Positions 1 through 6,629 of a stretch of DNA of 8,084 bases are shown in pieces (positions within the stretch are counted from its first letter, which is position 1; each line of letters begins with the position of its first letter). The stretch spans positions 3,942 to 12,025 of the forward strand of contig JAOZLO010000043.1 in the NCBI GenBank assembly GCA_029934775.1, read 5' to 3'. The notes beneath the pieces were generated by a model that ran no database searches, was not told the DNA's origin, and was given only the letters and a program-made list of their open reading frames with translations. A program made the translations under genes and the position numbers. The stretch comes from Desulfocapsaceae bacterium. Its GTDB lineage: Bacteria > Desulfobacterota > Desulfobulbia > Desulfobulbales > Desulfocapsaceae.

Positions 1-1584
1 AGCGGCATTGGCCATCTGACCAGAAATATTTCTTGATTCGATATTCCTGCAGCCAAAGAAGGTTTGAAATTCAGCATTTAATAGATTTTCAACTTCCCCG
101 ATAAATTCAGTTCCCTGATAATAAAAAACATCTTCACCACAAAAGGCTTTTATTTCTTTATGCTCAGCATAGCGATTAACCGGATCGCTGATTGACAACA
201 GCCTGGACAGGTACGACTGGCTCATTTCCGATGGAATAAGGTTTATACACTCTTTCTGCCGCCAGCGATGGTTGTACAATGCTTTTGATACCAGTTGCCT
301 GGCAGGACGGAGCCCGCTTTTATCATCTCTGATTTTTTTTGTACTATTCAATTGGTCCTGTGGGATGGATCGAACAAAAGGTGGGGCCTCAGAACTCATA
401 TGATAGGGAACGACAATACTCTCACATCGTTTTTTCCTTATCTCTATTTCAAGGGTCTCTCCCTCAAGAATATGGCTTTCAATCAATGCCATTGCTACAG
501 CTCTTCTTTTGGGATCTTCCCTAAACTCAGAGTCAAGACCACTTCCCCGAGGTTCCAGATAAGGGACCAGGGTTCCGGATGTCACATACCCCACCTGTCT
601 ATCGCCAGAAAATACCTTGAACCCTTCCCTTGCGATTCCTCTGCCTGTAATGGCAAGGGCCATGACCACCTTTGGCAAATGAAAAATATTATCAAATTGC
701 TGGTTCATAATATTTTTAAAGGCAAGATGTTGTTGAAAAAGAGCATCTTTCCCTATGAAATCGCCCTTCAGTGGTGAAAAACTGACCGCAAATTTAGATA
801 GTTTAGATGCAAACAGGGGAATTTCGTTGCCGCCTTTGTCCAACCCCAATTCATGCCCGTACAAAGGCAGACAGGCCTCAAGTCTTAAAGTGTCCCGCGC
901 ACCCAGGCCAATAGGTACTGCACCTTTTTCCAATAGCAGTTCCCAGATAGCAACAGCATGTTCATTCTCTATAAAAAGCTCAAATCCTATCGGCTCACCT
1001 GTATACCCGGTTCTGGCAAGAGAAACTTCCACACCATCAATATTCACAACACCCAGACAATTTCTGGAAGGTTCAGGCAGGGCACCATCCGTAACAACTT
1101 GTTCAATAATGGATTTTGAAAGGGGCCCTTGAAGAGCAATCATGGCCGTCTCAAAGGTCCTGTCACTCATTTCAACATCCTGAAACTGCGGTAGATGTGT
1201 ATTGAAATGTGATACATCTTTTTCTCTATTAGATGCATTGACAACCAGCAGGTACTCATCTTTTTTGAACCTGTATAAATACGCATCATCAATAGCACCG
1301 CCCTTTTCATTCTGAATCAGGGTATATTGACTTTCACCAATATCCAGTGCCATGGCATTATTGGTCAGAACATGCTGCAAAAACGGCACCGCATCTTTCC
1401 CTTTGAATAAAAGACGTCCCATATGTGAAACATCAAATATTCCGGCTGTTTTCCTGGTAGCCATATGTTCGTTAATAATCCCTTCAGGATACTGAATAGG
1501 CATCTCCCAACCCCCAAATTCGACTATTTTTGCTCCAAGATCCTGGTGGTTCTGAAAAAACACGGTTTTGAAAAGTTCGCTCAT
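1..1584 (-). CDS. Bifunctional aminomethyltransferase (GcvT) - serine hydroxymethyltransferase fusion, 3' end missing
   Basis: 528 codons are visible with no stop; the gene runs off the left edge. Residues 1-395 are a glycine-cleavage T-protein, which moves the aminomethyl carbon from lipoyl-H protein to tetrahydrofolate, giving 5,10-methylene-THF and ammonia. Landmarks are FGGWEMP (24-30), FDVSHMG (50-56), IDD (98-100, holding the family's catalytic Asp), ALQGP (150-154), TGYTGE (192-197), GLGARDTLRLEA (226-237) and VTSGT (334-338). A linker of about 35-45 residues follows. From about 435 the sequence is the N-terminal part of a PLP-dependent serine hydroxymethyltransferase: NLIPSE (448-453), RYAE (471-474), FYYQG (487-491) and SGQMAN (521-526). 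The NLIPSE and YYQG wording resembles archaeal-type SHMT. The PLP lysine lies outside the window. ATG at 1584 is preceded six bases upstream by AAGAGAG (1591-1597). The GcvT call is near certain; the SHMT call is strong but rests on about 95 residues. Confidence 0.93.
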   Translation of the reverse strand, partial: MSELFKTVFFQNHQDLGAKIVEFGGWEMPIQYPEGIINEHMATRKTAGIFDVSHMGRLLFKGKDAVPFLQHVLTNNAMALDIGESQYTLIQNEKGGAIDDAYLYRFKKDEYLLVVNASNREKDVSHFNTHLPQFQDVEMSDRTFETAMIALQGPLSKSIIEQVVTDGALPEPSRNCLGVVNIDGVEVSLARTGYTGEPIGFELFIENEHAVAIWELLLEKGAVPIGLGARDTLRLEACLPLYGHELGLDKGGNEIPLFASKLSKFAVSFSPLKGDFIGKDALFQQHLAFKNIMNQQFDNIFHLPKVVMALAITGRGIAREGFKVFSGDRQVGYVTSGTLVPYLEPRGSGLDSEFREDPKRRAVAMALIESHILEGETLEIEIRKKRCESIVVPYHMSSEAPPFVRSIPQDQLNSTKKIRDDKSGLRPARQLVSKALYNHRWRQKECINLIPSEMSQSYLSRLLSISDPVNRYAEHKEIKAFCGEDVFYYQGTEFIGEVENLLNAEFQTFFGCRNIESRNISGQMANAA

Positions 1585-1632
1585 AATATTCTCTCTTAGT
1601 ATAATTCCAACCCCGATATCGAGATTCAGTTC

Positions 1633-1675
1633 AGAGCTGACATGTAGCCAAAAAACACAAAAAAGGCTATGCTCT
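1633..1675 (-). promoter_or_regulatory. Imperfect hairpin in the upstream region of the GcvT-SHMT gene
   Basis: AGAGC (1633-1637) pairs with GCTCT (1671-1675), and TAGCC (1645-1649) pairs with GGCTA (1665-1669). They are separated by an asymmetric internal loop. The apical loop of 15 bases is almost all T on the minus strand. It lies about 50-90 bases before the start codon, so it could be in the 5' leader if transcription starts further upstream. It does not match a glycine riboswitch as far as I can see. The function is unknown and a chance structure is possible. Confidence 0.3.
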
Positions 1676-1808
1676 CAAGACGTTAATAAGCAGGAAAGTA
1701 TTATTATCCACAACCACAAAGAATACCAAACAAAGAGGCAGACTGTCATTAAAAAAAAATTATTTAAAATACCAAATAGTTAACAAGTTAAGCCTATTTT
1801 AATGAATC

Positions 1809-1887
1809 GGAAAAACGAAATTTTTCCATCAGCAAAAGACAGACTAAAGGCTGTTAGCCCAAAAGCCTTCAGCCTGCCCAAAGGGCA
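1809..1887 (+). promoter_or_regulatory. Three consecutive small hairpins ahead of the GNAT ribosome site
   Basis: There are three perfect short stems in a row. GGAAAAA (1809-1815) pairs with TTTTTCC (1821-1827) around a five-base loop. AAGGCT (1847-1852) pairs with AGCCTT (1864-1869) around an 11-base loop. TGCCC (1875-1879) pairs with GGGCA (1883-1887) around AAA. The Shine-Dalgarno begins nine bases after the last stem. If transcribed, this would be a structured leader of the acetyltransferase mRNA. The pairings are directly visible; any regulatory role is inference. Confidence 0.35.
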
Positions 1888-1895
1888 TTATGTTC

Positions 1896-1903
1896 AAAAG
1901 GAG
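1896..1903 (+). promoter_or_regulatory. Ribosome binding site deciding the GNAT start
   Basis: AAAAGGAG lies nine bases before the ATG at 1913. It is a far better signal than anything ahead of the in-frame ATG at 1802, so it sets the start at 1913 and shortens the protein from 172 to 135 residues. Confidence 0.8.
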
Positions 1904-1912
1904 TTTACAGGA

Positions 1913-2320
1913 ATGAAAATCCAGAAGATTCACTGGAAAGAAACTATACCGATCAGGCAGCAGGTCTTATGGCCGAACGAACCACCGGAATTTTGCCATG
2001 TCGAAGGAGATACAGAAGCATATCACTATGGTGCATTTGTAAATGAAAAACTGGTTTCGGTAGGCTCAGTATTTCCTGAAGGGAGAAGTGCAAGACTCAG
2101 GAAGTTTGCAACAATTACAGAGTATCAAGGTAAAGGCATAGGCAGCAAGCTGTTAACCGAAGTTATTTCCGCAGCAAAAAAGAACGGGATATCTCACTTA
2201 TGGTGCGATGCACGTGAATCGGCTCTTAATTTCTATAGTCGATCCGGTATGAAACCTGAAGGAAACACATTTTTAAAAGCAACAATCCCCCACTGCAGAT
2301 TGAGTATCAATTTAAGGTGA
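1913..2320 (+). CDS. GNAT-family N-acetyltransferase, 135 aa
   Basis: This is a small single-domain GNAT protein, expected to transfer acetyl from acetyl-CoA to an amine; its acceptor is unknown. The acetyl-CoA pyrophosphate-binding motif A is clear: LRKFATITEYQGKGIGSKLL, with Q-G-K-G-I-G matching the Q/R-x-x-G-x-G/A signature, at about residues 62-81. It is preceded by the beta strand that includes HYGAFVNEKLVSVGSV and followed by a motif-B-like ALNFYSRSGM (about 105-114). The N-terminal RQQVLWPNEPPEF resembles a common subgroup of small uncharacterised GNATs. It is near the lower end of GNAT length but looks complete. It stands alone on the plus strand, divergent from the GcvT-SHMT gene and convergent with the lyase-like gene, so it is probably a separate transcript. 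An in-frame ATG at 1802 exists but has no ribosome site. Confidence 0.88.
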   Translation: MKIQKIHWKETIPIRQQVLWPNEPPEFCHVEGDTEAYHYGAFVNEKLVSVGSVFPEGRSARLRKFATITEYQGKGIGSKLLTEVISAAKKNGISHLWCDARESALNFYSRSGMKPEGNTFLKATIPHCRLSINLR

Positions 2321-2488
2321 TCATTCAAGAGGAAGCTTCCCGAGAAACTGGGAAATTGGTCCTCAACGCGGTGTCGTACATAAGCACCGCGCTTACAGCC
2401 AACAACATGAGTGGTTGTCATGACTCAGGTCAGATCTCAAAAGATGCTACACCTGAGTTATACAACATCATCTTCAAAAAAAATGTGC
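2321..2488. other. Convergent intergenic region with stacked inverted repeats
   Basis: This lies between the stops of the GNAT and lyase-like genes, where terminators for both strands are expected. Visible pairings are the palindrome GGAAGCTTCC (2331-2340), CGCGGTG (2367-2373) with CACCGCG (2385-2391), and an 11-bp stem with one G-T wobble (2420-2430 with 2451-2461). None is followed by a proper T-run on either strand. The only T-run on the minus strand sits just after the lyase stop (A-run 2475-2483 on plus), about a dozen bases beyond a weak CCCAG/CTGGG stem in the end of that gene. No classical intrinsic terminator can be called with confidence. Confidence 0.45.
2420..2461. terminator. Possible bidirectional hairpin between convergent genes
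   Basis: ACTCAGGT (2423-2430) pairs with ACCTGAGT (2451-2458) and extends to 11 pairs with one wobble, around a 20-base loop. Its place between two convergent stops fits a terminator or mRNA 3'-end stabiliser. There is no adjacent T-run, so the terminator label is tentative. Confidence 0.3.
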
Positions 2489-3658
2489 CTACTTGCCCAG
2501 AACCGCAGCTGGGATCTCGGCAACTTCAGGCCATTCTTCTGGAATCAACTGGCCAGGTTTTTCACCACTCTTCTCTTTGATTTTTGGCAATTGGGGACGC
2601 TTGAATCCTTCCCTGGCTTCTTTTGGGATACGGCCATTAAGAATTGATTCTGAACGTAGCCGACGGCCAATCGTTCTTTCCATCATCTCTCCAAGCTCAA
2701 GGAGGCGATCGATATTAATACCGGTATCGATACCCATCTCATCCATCATGACCACCATATCTTCAAGTACGGAAAGGCCAACAACATTAGGATCTTTATA
2801 GTAGTATGATCCGGTGCCCAGGCCAGGTACACCGTCAACAAAGTTAGCGGGTTGGCCACCAATGCCACCAAGAGTAGCTTCAAAATTGTTTATTCCCGCC
2901 TGCAGGGCAGCCAGAACATTAGCATTGCCCCAGCCTCGAGTCACATGAAAATGGCCGATATGCAGATCCGGATTCGGCAGAGCGTCAAGGATCATTGAAA
3001 AATAACGATAAACTCTGTCCGGTGGAGCTGACCCGTCATGATCTGCATGTTCAATATCATCTGCTCCAATACTGAGCCAGCGGCGTGTAAATTCAACTGC
3101 ATCTTCAAATCGGGTTGGCCCTGATATCGGACTGCCCCAGATAGTGCTGACCGTACCACACATCTTGATGCCGGCATCATGACATTTTTTAATGCAGCGC
3201 TCTGCCTCTCGCCAATACTGCGGGAGAGTTGCGCCTGAATTGGCAAAATGGTGCTGTTCATCAGTTGAAACCATCATCAGAAGCCGGTCAGGACCATAGC
3301 CACGCTTCTTCATCTCGATGGCACGATCAACCGCACTTTCGCGGATCGTTATGCAGGTCCATTCGATATCTTCATGCTTGAGACCGCGTTTAATCAGACG
3401 TTTTTTAAAAATATCACTGTGGACACTTTTAAGCAGTTCTTCGGCATCGTCAAACTGAGGCATATTGCGTGGATTGCCAAGATTGGTCACCTCCATGCGC
3501 CTGACACCGGCAAAAGCCAGCTCCTGCAGATAGAAAGTTTTGGCCCTGGTAGGGATAAAGTGTTCCTCATGCTGAAGACCGTCACGTATGCTAATATCAC
3601 CAATATTAACTTTTTTTGGCATTCTTTTAAAGACATCAAAAAGATTATGATTCGACAT
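2489..3658 (-). CDS. HMG-CoA-lyase-like DRE-TIM barrel enzyme (pyruvate carboxyltransferase domain), 389 aa
   Basis: A cytoplasmic metal-dependent TIM-barrel enzyme of the DRE-TIM metallolyase superfamily (HMG-CoA lyase, isopropylmalate, citramalate and homocitrate synthases, 4-hydroxy-2-oxovalerate aldolase). The first strand carries ISIRDGLQ (22-29), equivalent to PRDGLQ of HMG-CoA lyase with the catalytic Arg (R25) and metal-binding Asp (D26). MEVT (55-58) follows the lyase pattern. The metal-binding H-x-H is at 236-238 in GHFHVTRGWGNAN. The later loop reads GGIGGQP (264-270), where true HMG-CoA lyases have GGCP with an essential Cys; here that position is Gln. The end of the barrel (about 300-328: GIDTGINIDRLLELGEMM) is also lyase-like. 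About 60 hydrophilic residues extend beyond the usual end. GGAGGA at 3664-3669 sits five bases before the ATG. It follows the TRAP genes, suggesting action on the imported compound. The superfamily is sure; the reaction is not known. Confidence 0.88.
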   Translation of the reverse strand: MSNHNLFDVFKRMPKKVNIGDISIRDGLQHEEHFIPTRAKTFYLQELAFAGVRRMEVTNLGNPRNMPQFDDAEELLKSVHSDIFKKRLIKRGLKHEDIEWTCITIRESAVDRAIEMKKRGYGPDRLLMMVSTDEQHHFANSGATLPQYWREAERCIKKCHDAGIKMCGTVSTIWGSPISGPTRFEDAVEFTRRWLSIGADDIEHADHDGSAPPDRVYRYFSMILDALPNPDLHIGHFHVTRGWGNANVLAALQAGINNFEATLGGIGGQPANFVDGVPGLGTGSYYYKDPNVVGLSVLEDMVVMMDEMGIDTGINIDRLLELGEMMERTIGRRLRSESILNGRIPKEAREGFKRPQLPKIKEKSGEKPGQLIPEEWPEVAEIPAAVLGK

Positions 3659-3725
3659 AAATTTCCTCCGCTATTATTTTTAGGCTGTTTCCAATCTGAC
3701 GCTGTTCCAAACCGATGAGAAAAAA

Positions 3726-3754
3726 ACAATAAGAAACAGCAGGATAGAAGTCAA
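3726..3754 (-). promoter_or_regulatory. Candidate sigma-70 promoter ahead of the lyase-like gene
   Basis: On the minus strand TTGACT (3749-3754) is followed after 17 bases by TATTGT (3726-3731), giving a start near 3719 and a leader of about 60 bases. The leader ends in a good ribosome site (GGAGGA, 3664-3669). A GCTGTTTC/GAAACAGC inverted repeat (3684-3691 and 3733-3740) spans the same stretch. It would allow the lyase-like gene to be expressed apart from the transporter, but the -10 is only a 4/6 match. Confidence 0.3.
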
Positions 3755-3806
3755 AATCTTTCCATCAATGAACCAGACAACGGGCTGCAATGATAAGCAC
3801 ACACTG

Positions 3807-6074
3807 TCATCCACTGCCCGCCTTTATCGATCGCAGACTGCCAGTTCCAAAATATTTAGGCAACAGTACGATAAGAACAAGAATTGTCCCCACCAGAATT
3901 ACGGACAATTTGCTTGAAACCAGGAGCAACCCACCAACAGTTAATAAAATTTTACCAGATAAATGGATTTTGGTTTTAAAATAACCAATATAAGCCGCCG
4001 ATAAGGAGATGATTCCAACGATCCCACTTATCATTGCCAGCGAAAACTCAGCCCAGCTAAAATCGATAAAGAGCATACTGGGCGCATATACAAACATAAA
4101 AGGAACAAGAGCTTTTCCCATGGAAAGGCGAAATGCCGTCACCCCTGTCCGCATCGGATCTGCCCCGCCTATCCCTGCGCCCGCATACGCCGCTAAAGCT
4201 ACGGGCGGTGTAACATCGGCCAGAACACCATAATAAAATACAAAAAAATGTGTGGCAATCAAAGGCACCCCGAGATCGCTGAGAGCCGGCCCGGCAATAG
4301 ATGCCAGTATTATATAGCACGGGGTGGTGGGAATTCCTGCACCCATGATGATACAGGCAATAGCGACCATGATCAGACCAAAAAACAGGGTAGACGTTTG
4401 GGCGGTTATAAGACCGAAGGGGACAATATTTGAAAAAAACATTCCTGCGCTAGATGCAATATCCAGGACAGCACCGGAAAACTTAAAGCCCATACCGGTC
4501 AGTGTCAAAACACCAAGTATAAAACCTACGCAGGCACAGGCAGCACCAATGGCCAGGGCATATCTGGCCCCGTCATCAAGACCTTTTACAATCCTTTTTG
4601 GTGTCATTATTTGAGAATCATCCAAATCCCCAATTCCAAGTTTCCCCGTAATATAAGGAATATAAGAACAGACTATTGTCAGAATAATGCCCCAAAAGGC
4701 TGCAAGATATGGAGTAAACTGCATGAGAAGAAGAGTAACCATAACAGTCAGAGGAATCATCAGATGCCATGATCGTTTGATTACATACATTATCTGAGGG
4801 ATCTGCTCTTTTGCCATACCTTTCAGGCCAAGACGTTTGGCTTCCAGATGAACCATGCTGAAAATGGCAAGATAATGAAACAGAGCAGGAATAATGGCAA
4901 TAAGAATGATTTCATTATACGGTACCCCCAGCATCTCAGTCATAACAAATGCAGATGCTCCCATTATAGGAGGTGTGACCTGCCCACCGCAGGAGGCGGA
5001 TGCTTCTACTGCCGATGCAAAGGTCGGAGTAAAACCATTTTTTTTCATCATGGGAATTGTAAAGGAACCGGTAGTGGCGGTATTTGCAATTGGAGAGCCG
5101 GAAATCATTCCAAAAAAGCCGGAGGAGACGACTGAAACTTTGGCAGGGCCTCCCGAATATTTTCCAGCTAATATAGTGGCAAGGTCAATAAAAAGCTGGC
5201 CTAATCCTGAAGCCTGGGCCATCACCCCGAACAGCACAAAATGAAATACATAGGTAGCAACAACCCCAACCGCAACACCATAAATCCCCTCAGTGCCAAG
5301 ATAGAGATGTTCGACAATTCGAACGATATCATATCCCCTGTGGGCAAGTACTCCCGGCAGCCACGGTCCTACCACCGCATACAAAAGCGATACAGCACCT
5401 ATGGTCGGCAAAGTATTACCCATAACTCGCCGACAGGCTTCCGTCACCATGATAATTGCAATAAGCCCCATGATGTAATCAGGAAGTACTGGGAAGCCAA
5501 TATTAGTAATGAAAATATTTTCGAAAAAAACGATCAAATACAGAGAAAAGCCACCACCCGCTATCGCCAGGGGCCAGTCAACAAAAGAGAGAGCATCTCC
5601 TTCACCTTTAAGTTGTCTAAGGGGCAGAGCTGTAATGGCAAAAAACAAAATCAATACCATCAAAGCAACTTTCCCTAAAAGAGGCATCTGGTCTGAAAAT
5701 CGATTGGTCAGTTGCCATGCAAGAAAAAGATAAAAACCAGCAAAACAGAGACCAAATCCCCAATCGGTAATCTTTTTCTTCGGTGACTGTCGTGGAAAGA
5801 CGAGAAAAACGAGCCCCAGTACCAGGGTAAGATGGACTGTTCTGTGCGTAACTTCATTGAGAAGACCAAATCCGGCGGTATAAATATGGAAAAGACTCAG
5901 GATAATGCAGAGGCCTCCTGTAATTTTTGCTGTTATCCCACCGAGGTCTCTGAAATTGGATTCAGCATCATATTTCTTAACAATTGTTTCTATCTGTACA
6001 TCATATAACAGCTGTTCCCCATCTGAATCCTGGGTGAGGGAACCAACATCTCTATGTTTTTTATCATCTATCAT
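3807..6074 (-). CDS. TRAP transporter permease, fused 4TM/12TM (DctQ-DctM type, TAXI system)
   Basis: A 755-residue inner-membrane permease in which the small (Q) and large (M) TRAP subunits are one chain, as is usual for TAXI-type systems. It uses an ion gradient to take up solute handed over by the periplasmic receptor. About 45 soluble residues come first, then hydrophobic segments typical of the small subunit (roughly 50-70, 80-93, 105-120, 133-150), then the large domain. Large-domain landmarks are SGGPAKVSVVSSGFFGMISG (307-326) followed by SPIANTATTG (327-336), EASASCGGQVTPPIMGASAF (357-376), MGAGIPTTPCYI (577-588), and DVTPPVALAAYAGAGIGGADP (620-640). The two TPP motifs are the paired hairpin regions of the family. 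The length fits the family and the frame is intact. AAGGAAGAG sits a few bases before the ATG. It lies 30 bases after DUF1850 and in the same operon as the receptor. The family is certain; the substrate is unknown. Confidence 0.96.
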   Translation of the reverse strand: MIDDKKHRDVGSLTQDSDGEQLLYDVQIETIVKKYDAESNFRDLGGITAKITGGLCIILSLFHIYTAGFGLLNEVTHRTVHLTLVLGLVFLVFPRQSPKKKITDWGFGLCFAGFYLFLAWQLTNRFSDQMPLLGKVALMVLILFFAITALPLRQLKGEGDALSFVDWPLAIAGGGFSLYLIVFFENIFITNIGFPVLPDYIMGLIAIIMVTEACRRVMGNTLPTIGAVSLLYAVVGPWLPGVLAHRGYDIVRIVEHLYLGTEGIYGVAVGVVATYVFHFVLFGVMAQASGLGQLFIDLATILAGKYSGGPAKVSVVSSGFFGMISGSPIANTATTGSFTIPMMKKNGFTPTFASAVEASASCGGQVTPPIMGASAFVMTEMLGVPYNEIILIAIIPALFHYLAIFSMVHLEAKRLGLKGMAKEQIPQIMYVIKRSWHLMIPLTVMVTLLLMQFTPYLAAFWGIILTIVCSYIPYITGKLGIGDLDDSQIMTPKRIVKGLDDGARYALAIGAACACVGFILGVLTLTGMGFKFSGAVLDIASSAGMFFSNIVPFGLITAQTSTLFFGLIMVAIACIIMGAGIPTTPCYIILASIAGPALSDLGVPLIATHFFVFYYGVLADVTPPVALAAYAGAGIGGADPMRTGVTAFRLSMGKALVPFMFVYAPSMLFIDFSWAEFSLAMISGIVGIISLSAAYIGYFKTKIHLSGKILLTVGGLLLVSSKLSVILVGTILVLIVLLPKYFGTGSLRSIKAGSG

Positions 6075-6104
6075 TACTCTTCCTTGGAACCGTAGGGATA
6101 CCTT

Positions 6105-6629
6105 TTATAAAGAAGTCCCATTTTCAACATAAATAAAAAGGGGTTGGTCAGCCCACTGGTTAAGATCTATGATTCTGGAGGTCAGGATAAGGCGATTTTT
6201 GTATACTTTATCAGTTCTTACCACAAGTTTTGGAATAAGCCTTTCCATATGAAGGATAAACGTATCCTTTGTTGTCTCCCAGGAAATTGCATCAGGTTCT
6301 TCTGTATTGGAAGGAAGCCCGGCACCATGGGCTTTAAATATTTCTTTTGTCTGAATGATCTTTCCGGCCCGGATTTCATACACATCCGTAACCGGGGTTC
6401 GAGAAACAGAATGAATAAATGAGAGAGAAAATGTCTGCTCCGGCCCAAGACAATATCTTCCCAATTCCTTCTGAACTGGAAATTGAGTGACTACCAGTTG
6501 CAGAAATTCGTCGTCAAGACCGTAACTACTTAATGAAATGCAGGCGGTCAGAAAGATAACCAACACGCCTGCAGCAACTCTTTTTCTCTTACTTGATGAG
6601 TCCTTTTTCACGGTAGTACTTTTCGGCAC
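6105..6629 (-). CDS. DUF1850 protein of the TAXI-TRAP operon, probable lipoprotein
   Basis: A 174-residue protein recognised as DUF1850 by its core FSLSFIHSVSRTPVTDVYEI (67-86) and by F-x(2)-HGAGLP (98-106). DUF1850 genes are commonly found beside TAXI receptors and fused TRAP permeases; their role is not established. After a basic start (KRKR, 14-17), a hydrophobic stretch ends in the lipobox-like LTAC (27-30), so Cys30 may be lipidated and the protein exported and anchored. The start is unsure. The longest form begins at a GTG (6629) and overlaps the receptor gene by 41 bases. A second GTG at 6611 would overlap by 23 bases and give a more usual signal-peptide length. Neither has a clear ribosome site, which suggests translational coupling to the receptor gene. 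The next gene, the permease, begins 30 bases after the stop. Confidence 0.85.
   Translation of the reverse strand: MPKSTTVKKDSSSKRKRVAAGVLVIFLTACISLSSYGLDDEFLQLVVTQFPVQKELGRYCLGPEQTFSLSFIHSVSRTPVTDVYEIRAGKIIQTKEIFKAHGAGLPSNTEEPDAISWETTKDTFILHMERLIPKLVVRTDKVYKNRLILTSRIIDLNQWADQPLFIYVENGTSL

Larger units (their letters stand above)
1585..1912. other. Divergent intergenic region, A+T-rich, no gene seen
   Basis: This stretch separates the minus-strand GcvT-SHMT gene from the plus-strand GNAT gene and should carry both promoters. It holds the 1633-1675 hairpin, an 8-base palindrome CGATATCG (1614-1621), a 9-base direct repeat AATACCAAA (1722-1730 and 1768-1776), an A-run at 1751-1759, and a series of hairpins just before the GNAT ribosome site. 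A GATAAT hexamer on the minus strand (1703-1708) could be a -10 box, but I find no good -35 at standard spacing. The frame of the GNAT gene stays open back to an ATG at 1802. Those 37 codons have no family resemblance and no ribosome site, so I treat them as non-coding. Confidence 0.6.

Noticed and set aside
295..1132. Plus-strand open frames opposite the GcvT-SHMT gene
   Set aside because: They are antisense to a clearly coding frame with family motifs throughout, have no recognisable domains, and lack convincing ribosome sites.
1598..1603. TATACT as a -10 box for the GcvT-SHMT gene
   Set aside because: It is so close to the ATG that the transcript would start inside or past the ribosome site (1591-1597), and there is no -35 match 17 bases upstream.
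1568..1783. Plus-strand open frame of 71 codons overlapping the GcvT start
   Set aside because: It is a lysine-rich translation of A-rich intergenic DNA with no domain, and it covers the expected control region of the minus-strand gene.
1585..1912. Glycine riboswitch ahead of the GcvT gene
   Set aside because: I read the minus strand for the conserved glycine aptamer core and did not find it; only unrelated small hairpins are present.
4009..5733. Plus-strand open frames opposite the TRAP permease
   Set aside because: They are antisense shadows of a long, motif-rich membrane protein gene; their composition mirrors the hydrophobic codons of that gene.
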